The notes: generated by a model from the sequence alone, not told the origin. Positions 1 to 7,370 are shown, counted from the stretch's first letter. The stretch: DNA of 36,806 nucleotides from Bacteroidota bacterium (GCA_022561875.1 JADFQJ010000024.1:1-36806); one strand, 5' to 3'. Program-made: numbers and translations.

Positions 1-101
1 TGCGCGCCTATTGAACAGTTACACTCTTCTGCATAGATGTGTTCCGGAGCGTCAACTTCAAACTGAATCGCACCACAGTGGCAACTTCCCAGATACTTCA
101 T
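1..101 (-). CDS. GFA/CENP-V family protein, N-terminal part only
   Basis: The minus strand opens with ATG at 101 and reads MKYLGSCHCGAIQFEVDAPE before running off the left edge. SCHCGA followed by a second Cys pair (CNCS) is the start of the zinc-binding GFA fold (glutathione-dependent formaldehyde-activating enzyme family). An AGGAG Shine-Dalgarno lies 8 bases before the ATG, unlike the Bacteroidota genes in the rest of the window. The usual family motif is CNCSIC; here the next residue reads Gly, which may be real variation or an edge error. Only 33 codons are visible, so activity cannot be judged. Many GFA proteins have no proven formaldehyde role. Confidence 0.6.
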   Translation of the reverse strand, partial: MKYLGSCHCGAIQFEVDAPEHIYAEECNCSIGA

Positions 102-457
102 GCGTGACTCTCCTGGCCTTCATCATTGTTACGACGAGCCATTATGACAGTGTCTGCCAGTTCAGAAACGGCTGCGTTCGATTACGGTATGCTCGAGCAC
201 TTATCCTTCCTGTTCCGCTTCAAAAGGAATTCTTATGCTCACAATCAGACCGGTGAAGAAAACCATATAGCCGTACTCAGAATGCTCGTTAGCAAGCTTT
301 CCTTGATAGGTGAATAGTGCATAGAAACTGATTCTCTCGTTTCAAAATGAAATTATCCCAATGCATTTTTTTCACCGCGATTACAAGTTTTAGCATTCGA
401 TGATAAACGAGGAGTCTGATATATATAATAGAGTATATAATGCGAAGAATTATAGAC
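102..457. other. Stretch with no resolvable gene, possibly phage-derived
   Basis: About 350 bases between the GFA start and the plus-strand promoter. On the minus strand it holds short, overlapping open segments broken by stops. One frame reads FYALFTYQGKLANEHSEYGY then a short hydrophobic run and a stop; it lacks a normal start codon. Another ends ELADTVIMARRNNDEGQESH and overlaps the GFA start as ATGA. These could be tiny phage-type genes or pieces of decayed ones. None can be named. The right part (360-457) is AT-rich and looks non-coding. Confidence 0.35.
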
Positions 458-471
458 GTTGTAAATACAAC
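458..471. promoter_or_regulatory. Small dyad upstream of a strong promoter, possible operator
   Basis: GTTGTA-AA-TACAAC is a perfect 6-bp inverted repeat with a 2-base spacer. It ends 20 bases before the -35 box of the promoter at 492-520, where a repressor or activator could bind. The short length makes chance occurrence possible. Confidence 0.3.
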
Positions 472-491
472 AAATCAACCAGATAGAGGGC

Positions 492-520
492 TTGACATAT
501 AGCTCAAGGCGTGTTATACT
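492..520 (+). promoter_or_regulatory. Consensus sigma70 promoter (TTGACA-17-TATACT)
   Basis: TTGACA at 492-497 and TATACT at 515-520 are separated by exactly 17 bases, a near-perfect proteobacterial/Firmicutes-type promoter. The expected transcript start near 527 gives a leader of about 40 bases to the ATG at 569. Bacteroidota promoters use a TAnnTTTG box instead, so this site marks the segment as foreign to the rest of the window. Confidence 0.75.
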
Positions 521-568
521 AAGGAGAGAATGAGGAATAAGCGAGCCATTAACAGTGGTAGGAGAAAA

Positions 569-745
569 ATGAAAAAGAAATGGTATCATTCAAAGACGGT
601 ATGGGTAAATGGTTTGGTTGCTATTGCTATACTTGTGCAGGCAATAATTGGTCAAGCATGGCTCAATGCTGAACTACAGGGAGCTATTATCGTTGTGGCT
701 AATGTGGTACTAAGATTGTTTACTCATTCCGGCTTACAGAAATAA
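569..745 (+). CDS. Small holin-like membrane protein, 58 aa
   Basis: The protein starts MKKKWYHSKTVWVNGLVAIA, continues with a hydrophobic segment, a short polar turn (NAELQ) and a second hydrophobic segment ending VVLRLFTHSGLQK. A short basic start, two membrane segments and the KKWYxSKTxWVN opening resemble small phage-borne membrane proteins often annotated as holin-like. I chose the ATG at 569, preceded by GGAG at the right distance; an in-frame ATG at 530 lies almost on the predicted transcript start and adds only basic residues. The gene follows a strong sigma70 promoter and is almost contiguous with the next small gene. A lysis role is an inference from size and style only. Confidence 0.6.
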   Translation: MKKKWYHSKTVWVNGLVAIAILVQAIIGQAWLNAELQGAIIVVANVVLRLFTHSGLQK

Positions 746-746
746 A

Positions 747-848
747 ATGAAAAGTGCGCTCTGGACTTTGGCTGTTGGGCTAATCTTGATAGGCGTTACT
801 TTATATGGTACATTTTACTATTTCCCGGAGATTTTATGTTTCAAATGA
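747..848 (+). CDS. Tiny single-pass membrane peptide, 33 aa
   Basis: Starting one base after the previous stop codon, this frame encodes a peptide beginning MKSALWTLAVGLILIGVTLY and ending FPEILCFK. It is one continuous hydrophobic helix with a short charged start and end. The tight coupling to the holin-like gene, the shared strong promoter and the palindrome right after it argue for a real two-gene unit. No family was recognised. It could be a second lysis or inner-membrane accessory peptide, but a chance frame cannot be ruled out at this length. Confidence 0.45.
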   Translation: MKSALWTLAVGLILIGVTLYGTFYYFPEILCFK

Positions 849-854
849 TTAACT

Positions 855-895
855 CAATACCCGCCAAGCGGTTTAAAACCGCTTGGCGGGTATTG
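855..895. terminator. Perfect 20-bp palindrome after the two small genes
   Basis: The arms 855-874 and 876-895 are perfectly complementary around a single central base, with a GC-rich middle (CCCGCCAAGCGG). Its position 6 bases after a stop codon suits a transcription terminator, but no T-run follows on either side, so processing, pausing or a protein-binding palindrome is equally possible. It marks the end of the foreign-looking segment. Confidence 0.55.
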
Positions 896-945
896 TGTGA
901 ATGAACTTTTTGGATTAGATTTTGCTTTTTGTCTAAGACCTTTCA

Positions 946-969
946 TTTCTTTTGAACGATCAAAAGAAA
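946..969. terminator. AT-rich hairpin downstream of threonine aldolase
   Basis: TTTCTTTTGA-ACGA-TCAAAAGAAA is a perfect 10-bp stem with a 4-base loop, placed 19 bases beyond the stop of the minus-strand aldolase gene. It is weak in GC. The string TTTCTTTTGAACGATC recurs at 36455-36470 around the stop codon of the thioredoxin-like gene, so this is also a dispersed repeat. Confidence 0.4.
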
Positions 970-987
970 CGAAACAAAGAAAAGTCA

Positions 988-2016
988 CTACAGGAGTTTC
1001 CGTAACAATGAAGTAAAACCGAGAATATCTTCTTTTGTAGTATCAAAGGATGTCATCCAGCGCACCTCTGAGTTTTCCTCATCCCAGATATAAAAGAAAT
1101 ATTCCTGCCGAAGTTCAGGAATGATCTCCTTTGGCACCCTTGCAAAAATGCCGTTACTTTCAACCTTTTGTGTAATTGCTACACCGGGTATTTTTTCAAC
1201 CTCAGTGGCAAGCAGTTGTGCCATATCATTTGCATGTTTGGCGTTTTTATGCCATAATCCGTCCGTAAGATATGTTTCAAACTGGGCGGAAATAAACCGC
1301 ATTTTCGATGCAAGTTGCATTCCCTGCTTTCTGATATATTTAAAATTCTCTGCCAGTCCGGGTTCGAAAAAAATTACTGCTTCACCATACATCATACCGT
1401 TTTTCGTACCACCAAATGACAGAATATCAATTCCTGCATCAATAGTAAACTCCCTGAATTCCAGTCCGAGATGAACTGCTGCATTGGCAATCCTTGCACC
1501 GTCCATATGCACCAGCATGTTATTATTATGTGCATAATCTGCAATTTCTTTTATTTCATTCGCGGTATATACCGTTCCAAGTTCGGTTGACTGTGTTAAT
1601 GAAACAATTTTTGGTTGTGAATGATGCTCAAACCCGATTCCGTACATCTGCGAATGGATATCATTAACATTAATTTTACCATCCGTAGTATGGAGCGGGA
1701 GCAGCTTACATCCTGTATATTTCTCGGGTGCACCACATTCATCTTCCTGCATATGAGAGGTTTCAGCACAAATAACAGAATTCCATGAACGCGTTGAAGC
1801 GGTGATGCCAAGGACATTTGCCGCTGTACCGTTAAAAACAAAAAACAGGCGGGCTTCATCACCAAATATTTCCCTGAACTTCTTAATCGCACCGGATGTA
1901 TATTTATCATCCCCGTAACCAATTGTATGTCCGGTATTTACCTTATTGATAGCATCCATTATCAAAGGATGAACACCGGCATTGTTATCGCTTGCAAACC
2001 CCCTGGGATTTTCCAT
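988..2016 (-). CDS. ltaE: Low-specificity L-threonine aldolase family, PLP-dependent
   Basis: A 342-aa fold-type I PLP enzyme of the beta-eliminating lyase family. It starts MENPRGFASDNNAGVHP, has the FNGTAAN cofactor loop near residue 62, the PLP-contacting Asp in HMDGARI (about 172) and the Schiff-base lysine in SFGGTKNGMM (about 205). These enzymes split L-threonine or L-allo-threonine into glycine and acetaldehyde in the cytoplasm. The open frame extends 33 codons further upstream, but those residues come from the sensor remnant region and are not family-like, so I start at the MENPRG methionine. The gene directly follows that remnant. A close relative acting on another beta-hydroxy amino acid is possible. 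Confidence 0.88.
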   Translation of the reverse strand: MENPRGFASDNNAGVHPLIMDAINKVNTGHTIGYGDDKYTSGAIKKFREIFGDEARLFFVFNGTAANVLGITASTRSWNSVICAETSHMQEDECGAPEKYTGCKLLPLHTTDGKINVNDIHSQMYGIGFEHHSQPKIVSLTQSTELGTVYTANEIKEIADYAHNNNMLVHMDGARIANAAVHLGLEFREFTIDAGIDILSFGGTKNGMMYGEAVIFFEPGLAENFKYIRKQGMQLASKMRFISAQFETYLTDGLWHKNAKHANDMAQLLATEVEKIPGVAITQKVESNGIFARVPKEIIPELRQEYFFYIWDEENSEVRWMTSFDTTKEDILGFTSLLRKLL

Positions 2017-2041
2017 AAAGTGACTTTTTAATAAAAAAATA

Positions 2042-2173
2042 TTAAGAACATAACTTCGCAATGAGAAAAACAAAATAAAACAGACCAAGCGGAAATGCGA
2101 AAATCTGATATACAAGACTCAGATGGGCATCAGGGTCACCAATAATGCCAAAAAACTTTCTTAAACTTTCCAT
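2042..2173 (-). pseudogene. Truncated membrane sensor-domain protein (first 43 codons)
   Basis: The frame opens with ATG overlapping the stop of the 76-aa gene and reads MESLRKFFGIIGDPDAHLSL, then a hydrophobic helix with PLGLFYFVFLI, and stops after 43 codons. An N-terminal DPD-type turn followed by PLGxFYFxxL closely resembles the start of the Putative Sensor domain (PF13796), a four-helix membrane domain found before histidine kinases or alone. Everything after the first helix is missing and the threonine aldolase follows at once. The likely cause is a deletion that joined the gene start to the aldolase upstream region. It could still be translated as a single-pass peptide. Confidence 0.5.
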
Positions 2174-2391
2174 CCGTATTTTGCTGTAAGCTCACCTGCC
2201 ATTTTGATCGCTTCCCTGGCAGTTGTACACCTTTCAACTATCAACCTGCAAAGACGCTGACAATCTATCAAACCGGAATCAGACCTCAGTTCATCCCTCC
2301 CAATCTGACTTATACTGACCGATAGTTGTCTGAATGGTAAATATTCAAGAATTTTTACCTGAATTACTAAAAATAATTGTTTGATTTTCAT
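2161..2391 (-). CDS. Unrecognised small protein, 76 aa
   Basis: Starting at MKIKQLFLV, the protein has a hydrophobic first 20 residues followed by an amphipathic region (DCQRLCRLIVERCTTAREAI) and ends KYGWKV. Its stop codon overlaps the ATG of the sensor-domain remnant, the arrangement of translationally coupled genes, which favours a real gene. Methionine 15 of the longest frame is preferred because the preceding residues are Asn/Lys-rich upstream sequence. The LEYLPFRQL stretch is faintly like the N-terminus of Transglut_core3 (lasso peptide B2-type) proteins, but the catalytic part is absent, so I do not assign it. It divides a divergent promoter region with the GreA-like gene. Confidence 0.45.
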   Translation of the reverse strand: MKIKQLFLVIQVKILEYLPFRQLSVSISQIGRDELRSDSGLIDCQRLCRLIVERCTTAREAIKMAGELTAKYGWKV

Positions 2392-2558
2392 TATTGAAAC
2401 TTTTTTTGTATTTTTATTGAAATTAAAGCACAAAATAGTAATTATTCGAATACGATTATCTTCAAATATCTGATTAAATAATATCTGATAATTATTATAA
2501 TCAGTATCCTGATTTTACGACAAAAATCATATCAACCTTTATTTGCAAATGTAGCATT

Positions 2559-3011
2559 ATGGATAAATTGACTAATAAAAGGAAACTTGTTGAAAAATGT
2601 CTGGAGCAGCAGGATCAAAATGTACTGAACGCTAAAAGGGCGATGGATGATATACAGGAAAGCGCTGTGGATTATGGTCAACCACAGGAGCATTACGATT
2701 CATATAAATCACAACTCCTGAGAAAAAGGGATGTTTTTGCCAGGCAATATGAGCAAACTAAGATTGATCGCGAATTGCTGGATAAGATTGATATTGAAAA
2801 AGTATACAAGACGGCAGGTTTTGGAGCAATTGTGGTTACTGATGTCCGGAAATTTTTTATATGCATAAGTTTAGGAAAAATTAACTTCGGTAATGAAATT
2901 ATTTTTGGTATTTCTCCCAAAGTTCCTCTGTACAGGGTAATGGATGGAATAAAAAAAGGCAATACATTCGAATTTAACGGAAAGAAATATCTAATTAAAG
3001 ATATTTACTAG
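2559..3011 (+). CDS. GreA/GreB-like C-terminal domain protein
   Basis: A 150-aa protein. Residues 1-80 are charged and helical (likely coiled coil). The C-terminal part, from about 85, reads GAIVVTDVRKFFICISLG, then ISPKVPLYRVMDGIKKG and a final FNGKKYLIKDIY, the pattern of the GreA/GreB C-terminal FKBP-like domain. Bacteroidota carry many such orphan proteins, often misnamed 3-oxoacyl-ACP synthase. Gre factors enter the RNA polymerase secondary channel; this one has the right two-part build, but its N-terminal half is not a clear Gre coiled coil with an acidic tip, so transcript cleavage is unproven. It ends 5 bases before the stop of the convergent DUF2179 gene. Confidence 0.7.
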   Translation: MDKLTNKRKLVEKCLEQQDQNVLNAKRAMDDIQESAVDYGQPQEHYDSYKSQLLRKRDVFARQYEQTKIDRELLDKIDIEKVYKTAGFGAIVVTDVRKFFICISLGKINFGNEIIFGISPKVPLYRVMDGIKKGNTFEFNGKKYLIKDIY

Positions 3012-3016
3012 AATTA

Positions 3017-3613
3017 TCATTTTCCCTTTCTCCATCTCCATATCCTGCTGATCCCATGAAATGGTCCGATAGTATGGGCAGGAAAAACGCCCTCGCTTAC
3101 TGCTCGTATATCTTCAATAGTGTAAAAAGAATGTGGGTTGAAATGGTTAATTTTCTCAGTAACAACAGGAACATCATGCCTTTTAATTATGGAATAAATC
3201 ACATGCACTTTGTTGTCTTTTCCTGTCGCATCAATTTCCGTTACTCCAAACCCCATATCACGTAATGTTTTTATTAATTCTGAAGCATCTTTCCGGGTAA
3301 TAATACGAATAACTATCAGTCCCATTGCCAGTTTCTCCTCTACTTTCATTCCAACAAAAATCCCAACGGCAAAACCACCTGCATAAGCAATATAGCAAAC
3401 AGGATTGCTTAAATTTTGCATTATCTTGCCAATAGCCATGATCCAAATCAGTATTTCAAAAAAACCTAAAACCGAAGCAAGCAACTTCTTACCCTTTGAA
3501 ATCATAATAATCCTCATTGTACCAATAGTAACATCACAAATTCTGGCTACGAAAATCAGCAATGGCAAAAGAAAATAAACATAAATATCTGATCCGAAAA
3601 AATTAGTATCCAT
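3017..3613 (-). CDS. UPF0316 membrane protein (DUF5698 + DUF2179)
   Basis: The 198-aa protein has three hydrophobic helices in residues 12-105 (including RICDVTIGTMRIIMISKGKK between the first two) and a soluble C-terminal DUF2179 domain with TRKDASELIKTLRDMGFGVT and FYTIEDIRAVSEGVFP. Both parts and the total length match the UPF0316/YebE-type family of Bacteroidota and Firmicutes. The molecular function is unknown; the cytoplasmic domain is thought to bind a small ligand or ions. It is transcribed away from the DUF2784 gene only 46 bases downstream of that gene's stop and may share its message. Confidence 0.85.
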   Translation of the reverse strand: MDTNFFGSDIYVYFLLPLLIFVARICDVTIGTMRIIMISKGKKLLASVLGFFEILIWIMAIGKIMQNLSNPVCYIAYAGGFAVGIFVGMKVEEKLAMGLIVIRIITRKDASELIKTLRDMGFGVTEIDATGKDNKVHVIYSIIKRHDVPVVTEKINHFNPHSFYTIEDIRAVSEGVFPAHTIGPFHGISRIWRWRKGK

Positions 3614-3659
3614 TTATACAACTTTATTAAAAAAAACCTGAATCATTATGCAAAGTATG

Positions 3660-4055
3660 TCATTTTTTTGAAATTCGTGATACTCTAATAAAAAATAACC
3701 ATGGCCTATAGTTCATTGCGAGGGAGATAACCAATGCAGCTAAATATAAATAAAGAGTCAGGGAATCAACTATATCCTGATTAAAACTCATGCCGGTTAT
3801 CCTGTCTGCCAGGTATTTAATATAAGAATTTGGCAGGTTATACACACCTAACCGTTCCAGTACGCTGAAATGCCAGTCGGTTAAAGGGCAGTATCCTATG
3901 CCATAGAACAAACCAAGACCTGCCCATGAAGCGCCTGTTAATACTAACAAAAACAAGTTTGCTTTGCGGGTTTTCTTCCATATCCAACCAAACAGGTTGA
4001 ACAGGATCAGAAAAGTGTGGAATACCAAAAAGAATATATCAATAACCTGATACAT
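3660..4055 (-). CDS. DUF2784 family membrane protein
   Basis: A 131-aa protein with four predicted membrane helices. The FYGIGYCPLTDWHFSVLERL segment (about 70-90) is the hallmark CPLTxxE/H region of DUF2784 proteins, with the early HTFLILFNLFG helix also typical. The family is widespread and has no assigned function. A TAGATTTG -7 box lies 17 bases upstream of the start, so this gene probably has its own promoter, just beyond a repeat element that separates it from cstA. Confidence 0.75.
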   Translation of the reverse strand: MYQVIDIFFLVFHTFLILFNLFGWIWKKTRKANLFLLVLTGASWAGLGLFYGIGYCPLTDWHFSVLERLGVYNLPNSYIKYLADRITGMSFNQDIVDSLTLYLYLAALVISLAMNYRPWLFFIRVSRISKK

Positions 4056-4071
4056 AACAGTGCTTCTAAAA

Positions 4072-4079
4072 CAAATCTA
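4072..4079 (-). promoter_or_regulatory. Bacteroidota -7 box for the DUF2784 gene
   Basis: On the minus strand this reads TAGATTTG, a full match to TAnnTTTG, ending 16 bases before the start codon. No clear -33 TTG was found at the usual distance, so the call rests on the -7 box alone. Confidence 0.4.
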
Positions 4080-4098
4080 AATATAATTAACAGAAAGG

Positions 4099-4172
4099 TA
4101 ACTATTCAGTGCCTAAAGGAAGAAGCGCCTAAAGTGTCTAAAGCGCCTAGAGTGCCTAAAGTTATGAAAGTT
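4099..4172. repeat. GCCTAAAGT tandem repeat element, short copy
   Basis: The left end TAACTATTCAGTG is identical to that of the copy at 9197 and nearly so at 25534. It is followed by AAGCGCC and about four degenerate units of AGTGCCTAA. The right end found in the longer copies is missing. The repeat runs into the stop codon of cstA. No convincing target duplication flanks this copy. Confidence 0.75.
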
Positions 4173-5892
4173 ATTCTGCATTCATAAGATTGTTTTTCTT
4201 CATAAAAACTGAATAAACAGAGGAGATAATCAGCCAGAGGGTAAGAAGCATAATAATCACAGAAAGAATAAACAACAATACTTCTTTATTCTCAATAAAG
4301 TTGACAATATTCAGAATCATTGACCAGACAGTAACAAAAAGGACAGCGACCATCGGCAGAAAAGTGTAGAGAATATTCTTTCCTTTTTGATATAGATATA
4401 CTGTAACTATACCCAGAGCAAGGGCTGCTAATAACTGGTTAAGGGAGCCAAACAACGGCCATAGTATAAGGGCTCCTTCAGCAGCAGGTTTAGCGAAGGT
4501 CATAAGCAGAGCTGCAAGAACAACAATAAATGTAGTAACGTACCTGTTATCGAATGGTTTAACAACTTTACCCTCCCGCGATTTGAATATCTCCTGTAAT
4601 GACAACCTTTGTATCCTGGCAGCTGAATCGAGTGTTGTGTTAGCGAAACTAACTATAAACACGGCGATTATCGATTTACCAATTATTGCCGGCATACCAT
4701 AGGATGACATCAGGTTAGAAGATCCGACAACAAAAGCTTCAAGTTTAGCGCCCAGTCCGGATGCTGTCGACCATGACTGGTAGTGCTGGTTAAAGGCTTC
4801 ATATCCGGTATATACGACACCATCTTTTTCAAGTCCAAGTCCAAGACCACCGGCAATGGTCATAAGCACAAGAATTGCAAGCATGCTTTCCAATATCATA
4901 CTGCCATACCCGACAAAGAGTGTGTCTTTTTCTTTGTCGACCTGCTTAACAGTAGTTCCCGTGCTTGCGAGTGAATGAAATCCGGATATTGCGCCACATG
5001 CAATTGTAATAAACATCATGGGCATCAGACCGGGAATATCAGTACCTGATTCCCAGGCAGCAGGGTTAATAGCCGGTGCGGTAATTACCGGATGTGCAAC
5101 AATTAATCCGATAAACAATAGCGCCATAGCAACAAGAAGCTGATGTGAATTAATATAATCTCTGGGTTGTAACAGTTTATGTACAGGTATGGTCGATGCA
5201 AAATAGACATATACAAAAAGGATCAGGGTCCAGGAAGTAATTGAAGATCCAAATAAAGGTGGTAATGTAATAGGTATATAAGTTCCTGCAATCACACTCA
5301 GATACATAAGTGTAACGGCAATAATTGAGTAAACAAGATCGTTTTTCCCCTTGTTTATCTCCCAGCCAAGCCAGACAGCAATAGGTATCTGCATCCATAC
5401 AGGAAAAACAGATTCGGGATACATTACAAAGAGCAACCCTACAATCATTGCAAAGACTGTTAAAATAATGAAAAGCAGGAATTGCATAATGAATTGAAAA
5501 GCGTAACGGGTTGAAGGGCTGATTATATCACCTGTCAGGTCGCCAATTGTTTTCCCCTGGTTTCTTGCTGAAATTACCAGGGTGGTAAAATCATGAACCG
5601 CCCCCATAAAAATTGATCCCAGAAAGACCCAGATAAAAGCGGGCAGCCAACCCCAGATAATACCTATAGCAGGACCAACAATCGGACCCAGTCCGGCTAT
5701 TGTTGTGAAATGATGTCCGAAAATAATATGCTTTTTAGCAGGCACGAAATCAATACCGTCATTCAATTCATGAGAAGGCATCGGGTTTTCGTTGGAAAGG
5801 TTGAATAATTTCCTGCTAATATATTTAGCATAGGTGTTATATGCAATAAGATATCCCGCCAGAGCCAAAAGAGAAAGAACTAATGCATTCAT
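4171..5892 (-). CDS. cstA: CstA-family peptide/pyruvate transporter
   Basis: The 573-aa polytopic protein carries the CstA signatures: an N-terminal helix, KHIIFGHHFTTIAGLGPIVG near residue 55, DFTTLVISARNQGKTIGD near 105, GAISGFHSLASTGTT near 300 and SFANTTLDSAARIQRLSLQE near 415. CstA proteins import peptides or pyruvate across the inner membrane and are induced by carbon starvation in Enterobacteria. The length fits the shorter, BtsT/CstA-type members; about 15 membrane segments are expected. A TAATTTTG -7 box sits 29 bases upstream. Its last codons run into the repeat at 4099-4172. Substrate choice between peptide and pyruvate cannot be read from sequence. Confidence 0.92.
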   Translation of the reverse strand: MNALVLSLLALAGYLIAYNTYAKYISRKLFNLSNENPMPSHELNDGIDFVPAKKHIIFGHHFTTIAGLGPIVGPAIGIIWGWLPAFIWVFLGSIFMGAVHDFTTLVISARNQGKTIGDLTGDIISPSTRYAFQFIMQFLLFIILTVFAMIVGLLFVMYPESVFPVWMQIPIAVWLGWEINKGKNDLVYSIIAVTLMYLSVIAGTYIPITLPPLFGSSITSWTLILFVYVYFASTIPVHKLLQPRDYINSHQLLVAMALLFIGLIVAHPVITAPAINPAAWESGTDIPGLMPMMFITIACGAISGFHSLASTGTTVKQVDKEKDTLFVGYGSMILESMLAILVLMTIAGGLGLGLEKDGVVYTGYEAFNQHYQSWSTASGLGAKLEAFVVGSSNLMSSYGMPAIIGKSIIAVFIVSFANTTLDSAARIQRLSLQEIFKSREGKVVKPFDNRYVTTFIVVLAALLMTFAKPAAEGALILWPLFGSLNQLLAALALGIVTVYLYQKGKNILYTFLPMVAVLFVTVWSMILNIVNFIENKEVLLFILSVIIMLLTLWLIISSVYSVFMKKNNLMNAE

Positions 5893-5920
5893 TTAATGAA
5901 ATTATTTAGAAATTTACTTC

Positions 5921-5928
5921 CAAAATTA
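5921..5928 (-). promoter_or_regulatory. Bacteroidota -7 box for cstA
   Basis: The minus strand reads TAATTTTG, matching TAnnTTTG, 28 bases before the cstA start codon in an AT-rich gap. A TTG lies 14 bases further upstream, closer than the usual -33 spacing, so the upstream half is uncertain. Confidence 0.4.
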
Positions 5929-5979
5929 TTCAAAAAATTGAACAATAGTTAATTCAAAATGTGTAAAATGAAATAGTTG

Positions 5980-6375
5980 CTACATATCATCGAGCGGAGC
6001 ATCAGCAATTACATGAATGCTTAGAGACTCAGCTACAGTATCAACATCCAGTTCAAAAGTAAATTTACCTTGTTGGAGAAGCACACGTATTGAATCATCA
6101 GGAGGGAACTCATAGGAGACAGAATCGATATACATATTAACCTGTTCCCTGGGAAAAGCTTTTTCAAACCTTTTATATTCTGTTTTCGCCCCGGGATCTA
6201 CAGTACCATATTCATTATTTCCCCATGAAGTAATAATTACTACACTATCATAGGCAAGTGAGCTGACGTTATGGATACGAATATCAGATGGGCCATCAGG
6301 TGTATATTTAGTTTTTTTACACGATGTCAGTACAATTGCAGTAAGCAATAGAGATAGAAAAGTGATTTTATTCAT
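5980..6375 (-). CDS. Small lipoprotein, function unknown
   Basis: A 131-aa protein with a type II signal peptide: basic MNK start, hydrophobic core and lipobox LTSC with Cys at 19, followed by KKTKYT. The mature part is short and beta-rich in appearance (IRIHNVSSLAYDSVVIITSW, FTFELDVDTVAESLSIHVI). It is probably anchored in the outer membrane facing the periplasm. No family was recognised. It lies between batE and cstA on the same strand with gaps of about 130 and 87 bases, so its link to either neighbour is unproven. Confidence 0.7.
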   Translation of the reverse strand: MNKITFLSLLLTAIVLTSCKKTKYTPDGPSDIRIHNVSSLAYDSVVIITSWGNNEYGTVDPGAKTEYKRFEKAFPREQVNMYIDSVSYEFPPDDSIRVLLQQGKFTFELDVDTVAESLSIHVIADAPLDDM

Positions 6376-6506
6376 TTTTAAATATATTGTTTATGTGTAG
6401 TAATCAATAATTTACTCTGAAAAAATAATACAGTTGCAATTGCCAACACTTTGAAAACAACAATAAGACCTCCTATCAAATAAAAAGGTTGCATGCCGGT
6501 AAGGAA

Positions 6507-7268
6507 TTATATTTTTTCAATTGACGAACTCAGCAACCACCCTTTGGTCCCACTGGTCAATATTATCTCTGTCCATTCATTCAACTCATCAACCACGGTA
6601 ACTTTTGTGCCTTCATGAATTACAAAAAGTCCGGTTCCACTCTCGTCAGGAGAACTCTTTACAGTAACCGAAGGACTGAATACTATTGCTTTGTTATGAT
6701 CTGTAATCAGCTTTCTTCCTGAACAAGAGAAAGCAAAAGCACCTAGCCAGATAAACAAAAATAAAGCGCTTAGCCAAAACATGGTTTTTTTAACCGAATA
6801 ACCTTTTGCATACAAATATATAGAAAAGAGAATCAGAAAAACAACAAGAGCAATTAATGCAAGAATTGCCCAGGTATTGGAAGAAAACAGCTGCACTATA
6901 TTTTTATACCATATCAAATAGAACACTTCAGGAAGCTCATCTATTTTATCAACCACATAGGTACGTGCCAGTTCAAGATTATAATTAATATCCTTGTCAT
7001 GTGGCGCCAGAAGTTTTGCTCTTTCAAAATTCAATATAGCAGGAGCAATCTTGTTTGATTTGAAATAGGCATTTCCCAGATTATAATATACCGGAGCCGC
7101 TTCATACACTGATTCTGTTAATTCTTCCCATGTATTAATTGCTTCCTCGTAATTACCGGCGGAATATAGCTGATTTCCTTTGGCAATAAGGAACTTAATA
7201 TCCTGTGAGGAGGCCGGAAATATATCGGAGAAAAGCAGAACAAAAACTAATATTTTTCTTAATTGCAT
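6507..7268 (-). CDS. batE: BatE: TPR and SH3-domain membrane protein of the aerotolerance operon
   Basis: A 253-aa protein with a signal peptide ending near ASSQ, two TPR units (AGNYEEAINTWEELTE and PVYYNLGNAYFKSNKIAPAI), two membrane helices at about 130-153 and 163-180, and a C-terminal SH3-like domain ending TKGWLLSSSIEKI. This domain order is that of BatE, the last gene of Bacteroides/Leptospira Bat operons. The TPR and SH3 parts should lie in the periplasm and mediate protein contacts with BatA-D. The operon was named for aerotolerance in Bacteroides fragilis, but the exact role, probably envelope stress or membrane-protein quality control, is unsettled. It follows batD after a repeat-filled 98-base gap. 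Confidence 0.88.
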   Translation of the reverse strand: MQLRKILVFVLLFSDIFPASSQDIKFLIAKGNQLYSAGNYEEAINTWEELTESVYEAAPVYYNLGNAYFKSNKIAPAILNFERAKLLAPHDKDINYNLELARTYVVDKIDELPEVFYLIWYKNIVQLFSSNTWAILALIALVVFLILFSIYLYAKGYSVKKTMFWLSALFLFIWLGAFAFSCSGRKLITDHNKAIVFSPSVTVKSSPDESGTGLFVIHEGTKVTVVDELNEWTEIILTSGTKGWLLSSSIEKI

Positions 7269-7295
7269 GTCTATTTAGTATTTCTTTTATAATTG

Positions 7296-7370
7296 TTGAG
7301 TAAGTTAAGTAGTTAAGTTAGTTGAGTGGTTGCCTACTCACCTACTCACCCACTTACCTCTTCTTACTAT
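7296..7370. repeat. GAGTAAG / CTCACC repeat module between batE and batD
   Basis: The left part is built of GTTGAGTAAGTTAAGTAG-type words and the right part of CCTACTCACCTACTCACCC. The two halves are partly complementary (GTTGAGTGG against CTACTCA) and could pair. CTATTTA occurs at 7271-7277 and again at 7367-7373, where the second copy includes the batD stop codon; this may be a remnant target duplication but is short. Confidence 0.55.

Noticed and set aside
11-317. Plus-strand open frames of 63-81 codons over the left edge
   Set aside because: They run antisense to the GFA start and to minus-strand short frames, and have no protein-like composition.
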